NCBI GenBank assembly: GCA_034687125.1
Contig: JAQGBZ010000172.1
Coordinates: forward strand, 62,001 to 126,000
Length of the DNA stretch: 64,000 nucleotides
Direction of reading: 5' to 3'
Source: Neelides folsomi
Lineage: Eukaryota; Arthropoda; Collembola; Neelipleona; Neelidae
The notes below the pieces were generated by a model, which saw only the letters and a program-made list of their open reading frames with translations, searched no databases and was not told the origin of the DNA. Below are positions 47,856-61,597 of this stretch, in pieces. How positions within the stretch are numbered: the first letter of the stretch is position 1; each line of letters opens with the position of its first letter. Position numbers and translations under genes: made by a program.

Positions 47856-50800
47856 GGGAGGTTAAATATACATTGTAAATTGTAGTGCATAAATAAATAA
47901 TTTAATTTATACATGACTTAAATTATTAGAACCCCGTGGCTATAATTTAATTTTGTAGTTGAATAGGTGGTTAATATCACTAATGTTATATGATTGCCCA
48001 TAATTACATAATTACATCAAATATTAATGGAATTATTTCAATGAATTATTAGATTCCTCTTTACATAATATGGTCGGCTTAAGGCAGTAACATATGCTAT
48101 CCAAATTGAATATGTTGTTAATTATATTACATAATACCAATTTGTTTATGTATGCAACCCCATATTTATTAATTATATAAAACCTTACTCAAAATAATTA
48201 ATAAATGGGGATAACATTAGGAATTTTATGGTGAAAGTGTGGCAATAAATTTTATCGCTTTGGGGTTTTTATGTCGTATTTTTCCTTCCAACGGCAGGGC
48301 AAATAAGGTTTAAAAGCAAGGTATGAAAAGGGAAAGTATTTAGATAGAAATGGACTTTGAAGCGATAAATATGTGAAAGTGATCGAGAAAAGAGAAAAGA
48401 TTCTTTCAGGCTGCTTCAACATCAAGAAATAAATAAAATCTTATGTGATTGGCCAAGTTTGGAAAAGTTCAAAGAAATTTTTCCAGAAAAAGTTTATTAA
48501 ATCCTCAAATCCATGTATGAGTAAAAATGCAGATGAGCACAGAGAATATTATCAAACAAATAATCCTATTCATCAGGAAATATTAGAAACACTCTTTGTA
48601 TACAATAAGTATTATTTCCTTTGTTATTATATTTTGATTGGCTTGTTTCATTCAGTTTATCTTCAATAAAACTAAGAGGATAGATATAATACGCATATAA
48701 ATAATATTAGATATCTGATATATATATATATACTTATAATGTATTTACTAAAATACAATCTGTAATCGTATATTAGGTATTAAGTATACCTAATTCAAAT
48801 GTAGGACGGACAGGACGATAAAAATTATATCAATTTCCCTTGCATTATATATTAATAAATTACACAATAGTATAAAATACTAAAATGTGTACCCATTATT
48901 CATGTTCACTGTAGGTGCGTAGAGTATAGGTATACTATATACTAAAAATGCAACTCTGTACAAATACTTTAATGTTGAATATTTACATATTTTTTAACTT
49001 AGGCATTCATAAAGTTGTGTCAAGTCTTATTTTTTGAATTTCTTTATCTAAAGTTTTCTTCAAAGGTTTTTTAAAAAATATTCCAGTCTGGATATGACTC
49101 TCAATTTGAATGTTTGTTTGAGGGTTCTTAACATTTTCATTTCACATTCATATGAGATCTCTTAGGTAGTCTTTTTGCTACGCAATGCAAAACCCCCTTT
49201 TATTTACTTTACCAAAAAGTTACAATTTTCAGAAAGTATTGAATGAATGCAAACAAAAGAGAAATTATAATAATTTTCAAGAGATGGAAAAAGAAAGAAT
49301 GATTTTTATGACTCCGTTCACTCAAAAGACTATTGCACGGTTGCACCGAACTCATCATTTTCCAATGGAGTTTCTTCCTTGCATAGTCCGAACGCTTTTG
49401 ATCAATGGATGGATGGAAAGTCGTTTCTTGCATGGAGTTATCTCAAAAAACACTCAGTTTCACCCAGACTTCGGTTCGGTTCACTTGTGCTCCTCTCTCA
49501 AACTTTCCACTTCCATTTACGCTTTTGCGGTGCTATTCAGGACAATAATTCAAGTGAGTGAAGCTTAATAGAATTGGACAAAATAATACTTTTACGAACC
49601 AATATTTATTCACGTCACGGATTAATAAAAATACACGATATAATATTTGTACAGTTAACTGGCCGATATAAAAATATATTTGTTGTGATATTTATTGCTG
49701 AAAAAAATATATACTATTAAATAATTTATATTACAAATATATTCAGTTTCAGAATTGCTACTTTAACTTATAATTTTAACTTTCCACCTGGATAAAAAGG
49801 TAATTTTTTGTTAATATTCCCAATTAATTATGTAACACTATACATACCATGCATAATTAATTTATAGGTATTTGTATTAATAAGAATAATCTTTTAATTT
49901 GATAATTGGTAAATTTGGGCTGAAATTATCTTTGCAAGCTTACAAATATTTGCTTACTCTTTACAATCCACAATGCCTTGAAATTAAATTCCGATTGATG
50001 GATTGATTCATAATTACAAACGATAACCTTGAATAACTTGCGTTGTAAAAATCCAATTCATAGATATTTTAAGTTAAACAAGAATTGTTTGTTTTTTGAT
50101 AAGACATTATCAATTGCCAATAGAATAATCGAATTGATTTGATCATTTAAATGTATTGAGTATATTGATCAAGGTATTTGCACGATTATAGCTTAAGTGT
50201 TAGGTTATCTAAAATAACACACCAGTTATTCACAATAAAAACTACAATCTTTTTAAATTCAAAATCTTTTATAATTATAGTAAGTAAAATTCTATATCTA
50301 TGTATAATCATTAATTCAAATTAACGTGATTTAATACCAAAACATCAGATTTAAATTTTCCTGGATTGCTGCTGCTAACTTATAAAGTTGTCAGTTTGTC
50401 TGTTTTTAATTTTGATCGATTACTTAATCAAAATTTATTATTGTTTATTTAGTTATCAAAAGTTCAGCATTAGAAAAATCAAAAATCAAAAAATTTTTTT
50501 CATAGTCAATTAACTCATTTATATTAGTATTTGATTAGCTAACGTTAGCACAATGGAGTAGATAATTAGCAAAGAAATCTAAAAGAATCTTTTGTATGTA
50601 TAAAGTGGGTGTGAGTGGAGAGAAAATTCTTTATAAATATTTCTAGAAATAATAATTTTTCAATTCGTTCGTTCAATCAACCATGCCCTTAGACTTCATG
50701 AAAAGATCTTGAATCATTAAAAATATACTCCTATAATATATAAGGTTGAGTAGCCATCCTTTGTCTGGGAGTAAAAAAGGGGAGTGGGAGGAGAAGAATA

Positions 50801-51929
50801 TCAATTAGTACGCTCAAGGTTCGCTAATTGCTCTTTTCTGCTTCCGAAGCAGAGTAGATCTTTTATCTAGTGCAATCCAGACCCACATTTAGGAATCCTC
50901 ATTTTTTACTTGTGCAAATAAACGAATGTTAAACGAGTGGTGAAAGACGAAACGCATTGAATATACAGTCTCTACTATTTTTACATTCTTATATATTACA
51001 TAAATATGTAATATAGGAGAAATATAATACTATGTGTACGTAGACATAGACGTCAACGAAATCTGTCATCTGCTTTTAAATATGATCTAATTACAGGTAT
51101 TAATAGTTATGATGGTTTGATTTCAACAAGTAGTTTATTTTAAGTACAGGTATTATTCTCTTATAAATTTTAAATTAGTATGGTACATTTAGATAGGCAT
51201 TCACAATTACTTCATGTTATAGTTAGTTATTTTGAAGACATTAAGTTTTTCATTTATAAACTTTTTCTTGTGGAATTAGCTCTGAATAAATTATAACTCT
51301 TCTAATACAATTGTAGACTTTTAGATGTAGCTTCAAAAGACTTAAAAAGCATTAACTTCAAAACAAATTCACGAAAGAAATCCTTCAAAATTCAATTAAA
51401 CTTCTTACAACTACTAACATGTTAAATTCATGAATTGTTAATTTTTACTTTTCGGATTATTTTATTTAATATTTTTTATTAACATACAGTATTCATTATT
51501 ATAGAAAGCAACATATGGCGCACACTGTACAATAAGTACTCTATATACTCTACATAAGCACATACAAATAATATTGGTATATTTTATTGTATAGTACATT
51601 CTATAGTATAGTACATATATTTGTATATTTATATAATTTGTTTTTTTACTTTATATTCTTAAGAACGAATGGTTTTCTCGACCTTTTAGAAAGCAAATCC
51701 ATGAACTGGTGGTTATGTGGGTGTGGTTAATTACATAGGAACCCTGCTGGCCCAACCTTATTTCGTTCAATTTGTAAGTGAGGGATGGGAGCTTACGGAT
51801 GAACTGCTCAAAAGATCACCTCTTTTTCTCTCTTCCATCTTTGCGAAGATGAGAAGGGCGGTTTGGTGAATAGGAACAAAAAGGTCCGTCGCTGCCCACT
51901 GGAGTGAGGAAATTGGAAATTGGAGCGAA
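47856..51929. other. Spacer upstream of the AKH-type receptor, no supported gene
   Basis: Four kilobases without a supported gene. The longest open frame (49185-49568, plus, 127 codons) shows no recognisable domain. A short hairpin TCTGCTTCcGAAGCAGA lies near 50838-50854. The sequence directly upstream of 51930 is less AT-rich and is presumably receptor promoter and 5' UTR. Confidence 0.45.
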
Positions 51930-54900
51930 ATGAAGACTCCCGGGGGACAACGGGGGTATTCGATAACTGCCGGGGAACCGGAATCACCACAATGGGAATT
52001 TCTAAATGTCTCCAGAGAAGAGACTCATTTCAACGAAACCTTTCTTCCCTCCGACATGAAGTTCAACGACGGTGAGATTCGCACTTTCACTCGCCAAATA
52101 AACCAAAATGAAATAAACCCATGGGGCTCAATGTAATGAGATCATGGGGCCCTTCCCGACAATTATTTTAAAATTCAATTCCTTTCTTCAATAATTGTTT
52201 CTTTTAGGACATGTCGTGGCAATTGTGGCTTATTCCCTTCTCATGATTGTCTCTGCTATTGGAAATGTTTCAGTGCTTTCGATCATCCTGAGGTTCGAAA
52301 AGTTCAAATGTGTCTTTATGTTCATTTCTCATTAAGGTCATTAGTTTCCCTTTAAGAGTGTCTAATTACTAATTTGAGGTAGAATTCACCAATTCTTGGT
52401 ATAAACTTTATTGATCCAATTTGGTCTTATTAAGCAATTACTGAATTGGTAGAAGTCCGGAGAATTGATCTAATTTGTAATTTATGAAGTACTAATTAGA
52501 TTTAAACTCGCTGGGTAAGGTCGAACTTATTCAGTATTGGTTCAGTCCAATTTGAGAAAGGTTCCTTTGTCTACAACGACATTGAACTCATTCGAATTCA
52601 AATTGCGTAACGTAACAAGTAACACATTTTGGCATTTTGTACATCTGTTGTGCAAATATGAAATTGCACTATAAATTAGAGTTAATTTATTTTCTCTGCT
52701 TTCTCATTTACGTCAATGTCTTCAATACAATTTTAAGGCAATCTATCACAAAATCACAATGTATTGTAAGGTTGTTAGTTTATGTAAAATATACACAAGT
52801 GGGAAATGTTTTTACAATGTGAGGAAACCCTTGTAAGATTGACAGATTTGTACTTTTGAACTTTTAACTTTAATAATAACTTTGTTTCTTTTCTCATGTT
52901 TGACTTGTACAACTGCCAAGATGTTTGATCAAGGTTAACTCATATTACTTTACATTTTACGCACCAAAACATTAATTTTAATGAAAGTGTAAATACACAA
53001 AACCAAAGTATGCTAAAATTACAAAAGACGCAAAACATGAAAACATTATACATAATATACCTACCAGTGGTATTTATGAAATTCATATTTACAGCCACAA
53101 AAGTTTTCTTTTCAAAGTTTTGGAAAAAGTATTCAAGTATTATTTTGAATAAATAATTTTAAGAAAAGATTACTTAAGAAAACTTTCTCTTGAGTATTGT
53201 AATTTTAGTGTAAACAAAGAAAATACATTAGCGTAGTTTTAATTAAAATGTTCTATTTTAAATATCTACATACGTAATATCATAAAAAATATTTATAATT
53301 TAATAAAAATAAAATTTTTTTAAATTATTTATTATGATTTAGTTGATAAAATGCTTCAAAAGTATGTTGATGGTTAAATTAAAGAAAGTATGTAAATGGT
53401 TTCAGGCTAAGAATGAAAGGAAGATTGAGCCGAGTGAATCTTTTTCTCCTCCATTTATCTGTGGCAGATTTGCTCGTCACATTTCTATTGATGCCGCTCG
53501 AGGTAACGAAATTTTTCCACATGATTCATTTTTACGTGGAAATCAAAATCATAACGTTTATTTAAACTTACCATTCGGGTTTTCTTTTCTGAATAAATAA
53601 TAATATGATGCCTGCCTGAAGTATATAAATTTTATAATAATACAAATGACATTTTGAAAAGAGCATTCCGCTCTTCATTTTTATTATTATTATAGATATG
53701 ACTTTACATGTTTTCAAATTCAAACCTAACATTTTAATACAGAGAAAATATTCCTCTATTAACCATTGTTATTTTTGACTTTATGATGAATTTGATGAAC
53801 ATTAATGATAAACCATACTATGTAATTATTTCTTTGTTATTTTATAGATTGGCTGGAACGCCACTGTAAGTTGGAGAGCTGGAGATTTGTCCTGCAGACT
53901 TCTGTCTTTCTTCCGAACCTTCGGACTTTTCCTCTCGGGTTTCATCCTCGTGTGTATAAGTTTGGACCGATACTTTGCCCTATGCAAACCTATGTATATC
54001 TCTGAGGCGAACCGACGAGGACGAAATATGCTCTACGCGTCCTGGATAGGAAGCTTCGTCTGTAGTTTTCCCCAGGTCCTTCTAATTGATGATCTCAAGC
54101 TTCACCCTTTTCATGCTAAATCCCACTATTTATTTTCTTCTCCTCTACTTCCTTCAATGCTAAAACTTTTTTACATTTCCAATTATAACTCCTTAAACTA
54201 ACAATCCAAAGTTTGCCCAAATGGGTTTTCCGCTCATTAATGATGAATTAATGAAAAGTTGGAAACGTCGAGTTTGGATTGGAATACTATAATTCCTGTT
54301 AATGATACGAGTAAAGAACAACGGTTAAAGGATGATTAATGATTTTACCATTATGTGGAAACGACAATTTTATTTGTAAACTTTTACTCATTTGATTGAT
54401 GATAAACATGAGATGGGCAATTATTAAGTTTAAGATTACATAAATCTTTTTATATTAAAATGCATCTTATGTTAATTTATGAAATCATTTTCCATTGACA
54501 AAATTAAAATTTTATCTATTTATTTAGGTAGAAGAGATAAACTCTTTTAGATGGGTCTATTTCACAGTCTTTTACATATTTTAAATTATCGGAAATACTC
54601 ATTTAAATAAATTCTCAATGCAGATAAGTATCATCTATTTTACAGTCCAAATCTTAGCATTTAATAAATAATTTTGTTTGATCATTTTAAATGATTTCCA
54701 CTTCCACTTGTTGAGTTAATCATGAAAGCTCCCATAATTAAACTTTATATGGAGCTGTAAATATAATAACGTGCTTTTAGCATAAGTTAAATTGGTTTCT
54801 ATCGAATTAAAATTTAAAATTTTTTAATTTTTAACCTTTTAGATTTCATTAAAATCTTGAAAATATTTTTCTCAAATATTTTTACTGTTATTATAATCAA

Positions 54901-57900
54901 TTAAATTGATTTTATTTAAAATATTAATAGTAATTTATACAAAGTGAAGCAAATTATTGTCAAGATTATAAAACGTTTAACTCAAACAGCTATCTAGCAT
55001 ACTCTTAAGTACACGGCGTGATTGGTAATTGGTAGGAAATGAAACGATGTTAAAAATTATTGTTTGAGTTCTATAATGGCGGTACCTTCAGCACCAGCAC
55101 AAAATGTTCTCAACTTAGGAATAAGTTGGAATCGCTGTGCTGGAGGTGCAGTGGGCCACTGCACATCCCTGTGCTACGATACTACACAATTCTTACTGTC
55201 ATTTCTCTCTATTTAATTTTTAAATATTGTATTCATGTTACAATATAAGGAAGGAAGAGTATGTACTTACTATATTCCAATCCCTATAGTTAAACAATTA
55301 AATCCATGTTATAAGAAATTTCATTCTAATATTTAAAAATTAATTATCGAATTTGATAATAAAGGGTTAAAAGTAGCGCTGGCGCTTTAAAAGTTTCTCA
55401 AAAATCAACAAACTTCTAAGCACGTTATTATATTTACAGCTCCATATGCATTTATTATAGTAAGTAATTAAAAATTAAATTAATTGCAAGCTTCAATTTC
55501 TGCATCTGTTTTATTGCAATTTCGGAGAGATCAAAGAGAGATTATGTAATCCCGAAGGCAATGTCTGGAAAGTTGGGATTAATAAGATATTGAAATTGAA
55601 TGACTCAATTCTAATTAACCTTTAGCTTTCTCCATCAACCTTTCAATTTAACTAACATTTAGACCTCCAGCCCAAGCACTACTTAATTTTAGAATCCTCT
55701 GCTCGCATAACATTCAGACTAAATACTATAATTTTCATCACTTCTATTTATTTTCTTAACCGTTCCTTTCAAGCACATTTTTACAGTAAAAACCACTAAA
55801 AGGTAATTTTTAAAATGTAAAGTTAAATATTTATATTATTGTAGGCACTCATCTTTCATGTCGAGAAACATCCACATTTTACCTGGTTCGAGCAATGCGG
55901 TAAGTAATATCTACAGTGCAGTAATTCAATTATGATTTATGTAATCCTCTTAAATAAGATTTTATGAATAATGACAGAAATCTTATTAAATTCATTTTAT
56001 ACAAATAATTAGAGTCTACGAATCAAATTATTCATTTTACATTTGATTTGCGTCTAAGAATTATAAAAAAAATTTGTAAGGTTTATGGATTTCGTGAAAA
56101 CTTGTTTGATATAACGTGTTTTATGTTATAGTTATAAACCTATCTGGATTTAAGCCCCGCTTAAGCATTATACAAAACCCAAATCTCCTTAAATTAAATT
56201 TTGGTTCAATAATTTAGATTTTCAATGGATTATATCATTTTGATTAAATTCAAAATTATCTTTTGCATTAACTTACCAATATATTTTACCGAATGTGAAA
56301 TGAGTGTATGTATATGAGATTATGATTTACTGTTAGGCTGATATGTTGTATAGGTATACATTCATGGTTGTAATTATATCAGGATTTGTACATATATTTG
56401 GTGTAAATACTATAGATTTGTAATACTTACAACTTACTTATTCAGGAATTGTATTTTTCTATTTCTATTACAAAGTTTATGTTAATCATTTCCAAATTGA
56501 TTTATTTCAGTAACATTCAATTCCTTCCGAGATGAATACGACGAACTTGGTTACTTCATATTCGGCTTTGTCTTCTACTATGCATTTCCGCTCACTGTCA
56601 TTTTATTTTCATACTCTTCAATTCTAATTGAATTGTATAGAATTAATCGTCTTGTCAGATCAGGTAATTTTAAATATCTGAATCAATCTATCATTATGAA
56701 TTATAAATACAAGTGCATATTATGAGCAGGCTTAAACCTCTATTTGTACACATTTATGATATACCTAAATTGATCTGTTTTGTATTGGATATGGTATATG
56801 GACATTGTCTGAACTCATATATGTAATGTCATACTAATTCTCTCTAGGGGAGGATATTAGACGATCGAACCTGAATGCTCTCGGACGAGCAAAGATTCGG
56901 ACTCTCAAAATGTCAGTAGCAATCGTAGTGACATTTTTTCTCTGTTGGACTCCATATAACATCATGTCACTTTGGTACGTCCTTTTTAAACATGTTATAA
57001 AATATCTGACTCAAAGGAGATTAGATACCTTTTGGATTCATTGGACATTTATTTTATAATATTTTCACTAATATTTAATTATACGTATGCCATTTTTTAC
57101 TTTCTCCTGCCCTTTAATAAACTATCAGACATCCTGACATTTCATTATTCATAGTAAAGTCTAATATTTTTTGTAAACAAAGGAAAACTTATACAAGATG
57201 AAAATATTTTTAGCATGGTTGATATTGAGCCTCTTTTTGGGTTCAATGTGCCCGTTTTTGTATCCAGGATCGAGACCCTGACCGATCGCATTACTCTTTT
57301 ACTCCCACTCTTTGAAATATAAAACTTCCGATGTACAAATACACAAGTACTATGTATGTAACTTATAATGTTAGAAAATATGCATCATGGATTACAAAAT
57401 TAGGTAATACCTAATTAGAAATATGACATTAAATACAGTGTTTTTATAACGTTACCCGTTACCTTTTATAAAATATTTACCAAGCATTTTTATGCAACTA
57501 CTTCATCGTCAACTAATTATTTAATTGTACGTAAAAGATTTTCTTTAAAACTTTAAAATATTAACTACGGCTGTAAGTTGTCATCTGTAAGTGTTCCTTT
57601 TTAAATTAATATTTATGATCTAAACTTTAAGGTATCACATTGACAAAGCGTCTGCATCTCAAGTCGACCCTCGGATTCAAAAAGGATTGTTTTTCTTCGC
57701 CTCCACAAATTCAAGTTTCAATCCAATGGTCTATGGATTTTTTCATATCAAGTCTAAAGCTTTATCGACCACAACCCGTGGGAACAATGTACAAATTGAT
57801 AAAGATCGGTAAAGATTAAATTTTCAGTTCATTCAGTATTTTGGCAATTTTTGGGGTCTAAAGGCTTAAAAACCTAACTGATATCTACAGACGCTTTCTT

Positions 57901-59627
57901 TAGCTTAAAGGGCTTAAATTTTATATGAAGCTTTTAAAATTAACCGATTACATTCCCACTTTCATATATCCACTCTTATATGTAATCAGCATATCAGTAT
58001 TTGTATGTATATGAAGTCACATCTCATATATTTGTAATACAGTAAGTGGTAAATAATGTATAATAATACTATATTTCCACGTAGCAATATTGTTATATGA
58101 ATTACCATATGTTGTAATAATAATCGTTCTCACTGTAAATATCGTAATATGATAGTTAATCTATAATATAATGCTTTTTACATCCGCCTCTATAATAATA
58201 AAAATAGCTTCCTCAAAATACAAATCAATACCAATGTAAAAGTAAAAGCGTATCAAACCTTTCCAATAACTGACAACGAATGACGCCTATCATGCGCTCA
58301 ATGTGTAACCACAATATTTGTAATATACCTCAATCTTCTTTTCCCTCATTTATTAATTCGCTCCTTCGTCTAATTGTAGGTTTGTATTGTTTTCCCCTAT
58401 AGCCAATTTTTTATTGAACCGAAGAAAGCAAACAGTCTTCAAGAGACTCCCAATGTTTCTAAAAATTGGAAAGGCCTTGATAAAAATGCATTTGTCTAAG
58501 TAAATAAAAATGTATCAGGCGAGTACTATACATTACATATTATGGATAAAACATTCCAATTACTAAACGCATGGTTTTTTCTATACAGTTATTCTAAAAA
58601 GTACATAAAAATCTTAATTAAAAAGCTATATAAATTCATGAGATCTCTTGATACAACCTAAATATTATTATTTAATTTTAGTTCAATCATTGACCAGAAA
58701 ATTGAATTTAACCTCAAAACCCCCAATTCATTCAAAATAAGTAATTGACTTTCGATCATCCTTCATATTTAATCATGATTTTAAAGAGCCAAGATTGTCA
58801 ATTTTAATAAGATGATTTTAATAAGCAATTTCGCTCTAATACAATTTATGACTCTTTTTCCCATTTATAATTAATTAATTAATTCTCATTCCCCTTCATT
58901 GGCATTTCCCTCATCATTTATTTTTCATGTTTTCATTTAGGAGCTGAAACTGAACCTAAAACCTCAGTTCCAACATAGCCCAGATTCTATATCATTTCGA
59001 TTAATTATGTATTTCAGGGAAGACTTCAAAGTTCGAGTTCGTTGGCGTCCACGAGAATGTTTTTGCGGAACGAATTCCAGCACGATGAATTCCTCATCCG
59101 CCACTAATATGCGTCTAAGGCCTATGTACGAATTTAATGGCGGAGCTCATCATCTCTATCTCCAAAGTGGTCATCAACTTCAACATCATCGTCGTCAGCC
59201 GGAACAACTCCACCGGGGCCCAAGTTATTATAAGAGGAATCAAAATGTGCGGAAGTGTTTGGCACTCCATGGGAATCTTCACCAATATGAAACCTTTCCC
59301 CTTCAGCCAATAACTTCTAAGCGAGTTTACACAGGAGGGGAATACATTAATGAGAGAGACTTAATAACTTCATCTTCAGCTCCCACTCATCGCCTCGAGT
59401 CCAACCTTAGTCTTCAAGACTCAAATATGGTAATGAAGGGAACATTGAAAGTCTCTCCGACTGAAGAGGCTTCAATTTCACCCAATACAGAAACGACGTT
59501 TGTAAAGAAGGAAATTGATGGAAGTTCAAAGCATCTTGGATCTCCGAATTCCAACAGCGACGTCTTTGAGAACTGCGAAGGAGAAGATGAGTTCGAGCCC
59601 AGTAAGCATTTATTCCCAAGGATTTGA
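51930..59627 (+). CDS. AKHR: Adipokinetic hormone receptor-type GPCR (GnRH receptor superfamily)
   Basis: Nine exons: 51930-52071, 52208-52292, 53406-53502, 53848-54075, 55845-55899, 56511-56663, 56848-56974, 57632-57808, 59018-59627 (557 aa). The N-terminus has two N-glycosylation sites (NVS, NET). TM1 is IVAYSLLMIVSAIGN and TM2 LHLSVADLLVTFLLMPLE (Asp2.50). After TM2 comes IGWNATVSWRAGDLSCR. TM3 ends in DRY (ISLDRYFALCKP). Extracellular loop 2 reads FHVEKHPHFTWFEQC, as in AKH receptors. TM6 is FFLCWTPYNIMSLWY preceded by ALGRAKIRTLKM, and TM7 ends NPMVYGFF. The ligand would be an AKH- or ACP-like peptide; corazonin receptor is less likely from the ECL2 and TM2 sequence. In arthropods AKH signalling through such receptors mobilises fat and carbohydrate stores. 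The intracellular tail is long, His/Gln- and Ser-rich. An alternative last exon may lie at 58403-58499. Confidence 0.88.
54747..55447. mobile_element. Inverted-repeat element in AKHR intron 4 (701 bp)
   Basis: A 30-bp segment at 54747-54776 (starting ATATGGAGCTGTAAATATAA) is the exact complement of 55418-55447. The enclosed 641 bp has no transposase; it includes a less AT-rich patch (about 55070-55200) with an imperfect GCTGGAGGTGC/AGTGGGCCACTGCAC hairpin. No clear target-site duplication is seen, although the ends lie close to TA dinucleotides. It is most simply a non-autonomous DNA transposon, but the exact boundaries are unsure. Confidence 0.7.
58403..58499 (+). CDS. Candidate alternative terminal exon of the AKH-type receptor
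   Basis: A strong acceptor (tgttttcccctatag) at 58388-58402 opens a frame that continues exactly in the phase left by exon 8 (ending with two bases of a codon at 57808). It encodes R-QFFIEPKKANSLQETPN and a further 14 residues before a TAA at 58497-58499. Use of this exon would give a 386-residue receptor with a 32-residue tail instead of the 203-residue tail from the 59018 exon. It is predicted from reading frame and splice signal alone. A 97-base open frame can occur by chance, so confidence is limited. Confidence 0.4.
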
Positions 59628-61597
59628 CACATGCTAAAAAGAGACAGCGAGTCTCGGTCTTCTTCAACATTTTACTCATGCAATTGCAATCCCGACTGTG
59701 AAGGATCTCAGAACAATTCTCCCTTTTTAACCTCGAAACAAAATGTTTAATTCGGCTTTAATCCTCTATTTTTCTACATTTCAAATTCAGCACGTTTCTC
59801 TTTGAGCCTTTCCTTTTAAGTATGTCAATAAAGTACTCTACATTGTGCTATTACATTTACTACTGATATATCTTTTATAATACTCCACAGTAAGTACAAA
59901 TAGATTCTTAGAATATGGCATTGTACACATATTGTAGTATATGTTGAGTAGATACCTATAGTATATATACGAGTTAGATACGTAGAAAATAATGAATCGA
60001 AATAGAAAGTCACCACATAGAAAATACCAAAATGTGAGTTTTCACCAAGCATTAGCTTTATTAAAATTTTGTCATGATATCGCGTCCTTTCAAAATGGGA
60101 AAATGTACGAATATTTGAATTTATATTAAGCATGCATAAACTATCAGTTCAATTGGTATAAATCATATTATATTGTGAAGTTCTTTCAAGAAACAAAAGC
60201 TTAACTAACCATTAGTTTAATGGGAAGCTTTGAAGCTTACCATGTTATGAAATCCATAAATATTTTATTCTAGATGTATCGATGAATACTATTAAATGTA
60301 TATGGTATTCATTGGGATTATTCTTGTGATGTTTTTGTTATGTTTTGAATCTTTTAGAAATATTCAAATTGTTATTTAAAATATTGCCAATTATCATAAA
60401 AGGTCTAAATCAAATACAAAGAAAAACACAATTAAAATATATTATATAAATACAAATGGCATAGTATACAAATAATATAGAGTATATTAGAAGTTACATA
60501 ATTAAATTAAAATGCTTGTTATAATAAGTGTTTTCTGTGGATTAATTCCAATTAATTATTACAGATCTACTATTCATACTATAACGTTTGTATTAATTAT
60601 TCACAATGTTATACCTCAGAGAATGAAAAATAAATTACATTTGATATGGAATTGGTTCACAGCTTAAGCAGTTTTACATCCAAGAGACCATTTTTTATAA
60701 GGACAGGATACGTCCATTTGCGAATTGGCTAATGTCGCTGTCTGAGTCCATCATTCCGCCCATTGCCGATCTTTCTCTTTAAGGTACTTTGCTGTGAAGT
60801 CTCGACTTCATCGATCTCAAGGGAATCGTTCAATTTTCCCTAAATTGACACAAATTTCCCCGATGTCAGTTATTTTTAAATAAAAAACTATGACTCGATT
60901 CGGCGATTTTAATTATTTAGTGATTTTATTTATAGGATTCTACAAATGGCTTGTAATAAAGTCTTTAAAGTTAACTAACTTTGAACTTTGGACATTGAAT
61001 AAAGTACAAAAAGATTTTACTTTCAACTACAGATTTTATCTGATATTGAGATAATATTGGCACAGACTTAAAACCCAATTACCTTTTATTTGCTCACATA
61101 AGATGAAATAAATCCCTGTGTTTAATAAAAGTTACTTATCGATTAAAACTTTCAAATTTCGTATTTTTAGATATTAATTTTAGATATTTAAAATAAGAGA
61201 TCCTACATACTCTAAGTTCAATAAACTAATATGAACTAATATAAATATAACTATATATCTACATTGTATTTATATTATTTTTTTGACAAATAATATTTAC
61301 CTTAGCTAGTTGTTTAAATCTGATAAATATTTTAGAAAATTAAATAATATTATATATAAGTCCCAATTAATAGCTTGTTTTCCATTATACATATTTTGTT
61401 TCTTAATGTTTCTTAATATATTTTATATCTGTAATATTGTATATGTTAGATATAATATTACCTACTCGATATTGAAATTCAAATAAGGTACGTTGAGCGG
61501 AACAAAATTTTTCATATAATATAATTAGGTTTAAGGAATTTAAAATTAAAGATAATTTTTTGTGGATTGATAATATTTGTTTTTGTATTTAATAAAA
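59628..61597. other. Spacer between the receptor and the zinc-finger relic
   Basis: Two kilobases that include the receptor's 3' UTR at the left. No coding exon is supported. A less AT-rich patch at about 60660-60860 could be read as a short minus-strand exon (a 22-residue peptide beginning MGGMMDSDSD at 60752 downward), but no splice partner was found. The rest is AT-rich. Confidence 0.45.

Noticed and set aside
49185-49568. A 127-codon plus-strand open frame
   Set aside because: No domain, signal peptide or membrane pattern, an overlapping antisense frame, and no splice-linked exons.
50838-50854. Short perfect hairpin TCTGCTTCcGAAGCAGA, considered as an RNA gene
   Set aside because: Only 8-bp arms, no tRNA or snRNA sequence elements around it; such hairpins occur by chance.
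54076-54201. Alternative end of the receptor by reading through into intron 4
   Set aside because: The read-through adds a non-conserved tail after TM4 and would remove TM5-TM7; the GT donor at 54076 and the family-typical exon 5 support splicing instead.
60690-60760. Possible short minus-strand coding exon starting MGGMMDSDSD
   Set aside because: Only 22 codons, an in-frame stop just upstream and no clear acceptor or partner exon; insufficient support.
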